Source of the DNA: Sphingobacteriaceae bacterium
Lineage (GTDB): Bacteria > Bacteroidota > Bacteroidia > B-17B0 > Aurantibacillaceae
DNA: 57,469 bases
NCBI GenBank assembly: GCA_023251775.1
Contig: JAHEYC010000009.1
Location: forward strand, 1 to 57,469
Direction of reading: 5' to 3'
In this document: piece after piece, positions 57,302-57,469 of the stretch
Numbering within the stretch: position 1 is the first letter of the stretch
Layout of the letters: each line of letters begins with the position of its first letter
Notes under the pieces: generated by a model
The model's input: only the letters and a program-made list of their open reading frames with translations
What the model was told of the DNA's origin: nothing
The model's database searches: none
Translations under genes and position numbers: made by a program

Positions 57302-57469
57302 ATGGCCCCCAAGAAGAACAAAGAAATGAGCCTAAAAGAGGTTATCGCTTTAATTACGTTGCTCGACGATCCGGATGAAACTATCTATTCGGAGGTCCGC
57401 AATCGTTTTATTGTGTTGGGTCCGCCTGCCATTCCACATTTAGAAACAGCTTGGGAAAATAGTTTTGAA
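57302..57469 (+). CDS. SirB1/transglutaminase-like protein, N-terminal part (3' end outside window)
   Basis: 56 codons visible, reading MAPKKNKEMSLKEVIALI, then LLDDPDETIYSEVRNRF and LGPPAIPHLETAWEN. The LLDDPDE and GPPAIPHLE words match the N-terminal helical region of SirB1/Transglut_core2 family proteins. The catalytic domain is outside the window, so function cannot be assigned further. It has a clear promoter (TACATTTG at 57287-57294) and predicted short leader. The gene carries no ATG ambiguity. Confidence 0.7.
   Translation, partial: MAPKKNKEMSLKEVIALITLLDDPDETIYSEVRNRFIVLGPPAIPHLETAWENSFE

Overview
The window is a stretch of chromosome from a member of the Bacteroidota, probably a gliding or surface-adhesive relative of the Flavobacteriia or Sphingobacteriia. 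The evidence is type IX secretion (T9SS) C-terminal sorting domains of type A (23737-25386, 40542-42893, 48448-50103) and type B (28699-36453), a PorP/SprF protein, two PorE-like OmpA proteins, bacillithiol synthesis (bshA), duplicated heme-copper oxidase subunit III genes, low G+C, and many copies of the Bacteroidota -7 promoter element TAnnTTTG. No phage, IS element, CRISPR array, rRNA or tRNA was seen. Both ends cut a gene: fumC on the left and a SirB1/transglutaminase-like gene on the right.

Layout. 1-2.7 kb: end of fumC, then a leftward two-gene envelope operon (PagL-like lipid A deacylase, DUF2807 lipoprotein). 2.8-10.8 kb: cation/proton antiporter, mazG, PAP2 phosphatase, GT39 glycosyltransferase, lon. 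11-13.9 kb: cyoE and three oxidase subunit genes (III, III, IV) ending in a strong terminator. 14-22.9 kb: a PorE-like OmpA protein, then a RecB-like helicase-nuclease, M13 peptidase and PBP4-type carboxypeptidase. 23-36.5 kb: a leftward surface-adhesion locus, with a 2584-residue SprB-like adhesin carrying about 20 tandem 81-residue repeats, its PorP/SprF partner, a second PorE-like protein and an SBBP-repeat secreted protein. 36.7-47.5 kb: bshA and queE (divergent), a LytS/LytTR two-component pair, a secreted M43-like protein, tatD and lnt (divergent), lpdA, purE and a yidD gene with no ATG, GTG or TTG start. 47.5-57.5 kb: methyltransferase, secreted subtilase, lipoprotein, Fur regulator, STAS, PH-domain protein, MBL hydrolase, rhomboid, ruvB, a DUF5074 lipoprotein and a GT4 glycosyltransferase.

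How the parts fit. The 23.7-36.5 kb locus looks like a self-contained adhesin export unit: PorP/SprF serves type B cargo and the OmpA protein ties the outer membrane machinery to peptidoglycan. The other secreted proteins (M43-like, S8) would use the same T9SS. The remaining genes are mostly housekeeping.

Most notable signals: (1) TAnnTTTG -7 boxes repeatedly lie only 4-10 nt before the start codon, predicting leaderless mRNAs and correcting several start sites; (2) three conserved genes have no ATG, GTG or TTG start and seem to begin at CTG or ATC; (3) the M43-like secreted protein has lost two of its three zinc ligands and is a predicted pseudoprotease; (4) three unrelated families of small intergenic repeat element occur in one window; (5) two divergent promoters share the same geometry, with back-to-back -7 boxes 12 bp apart.
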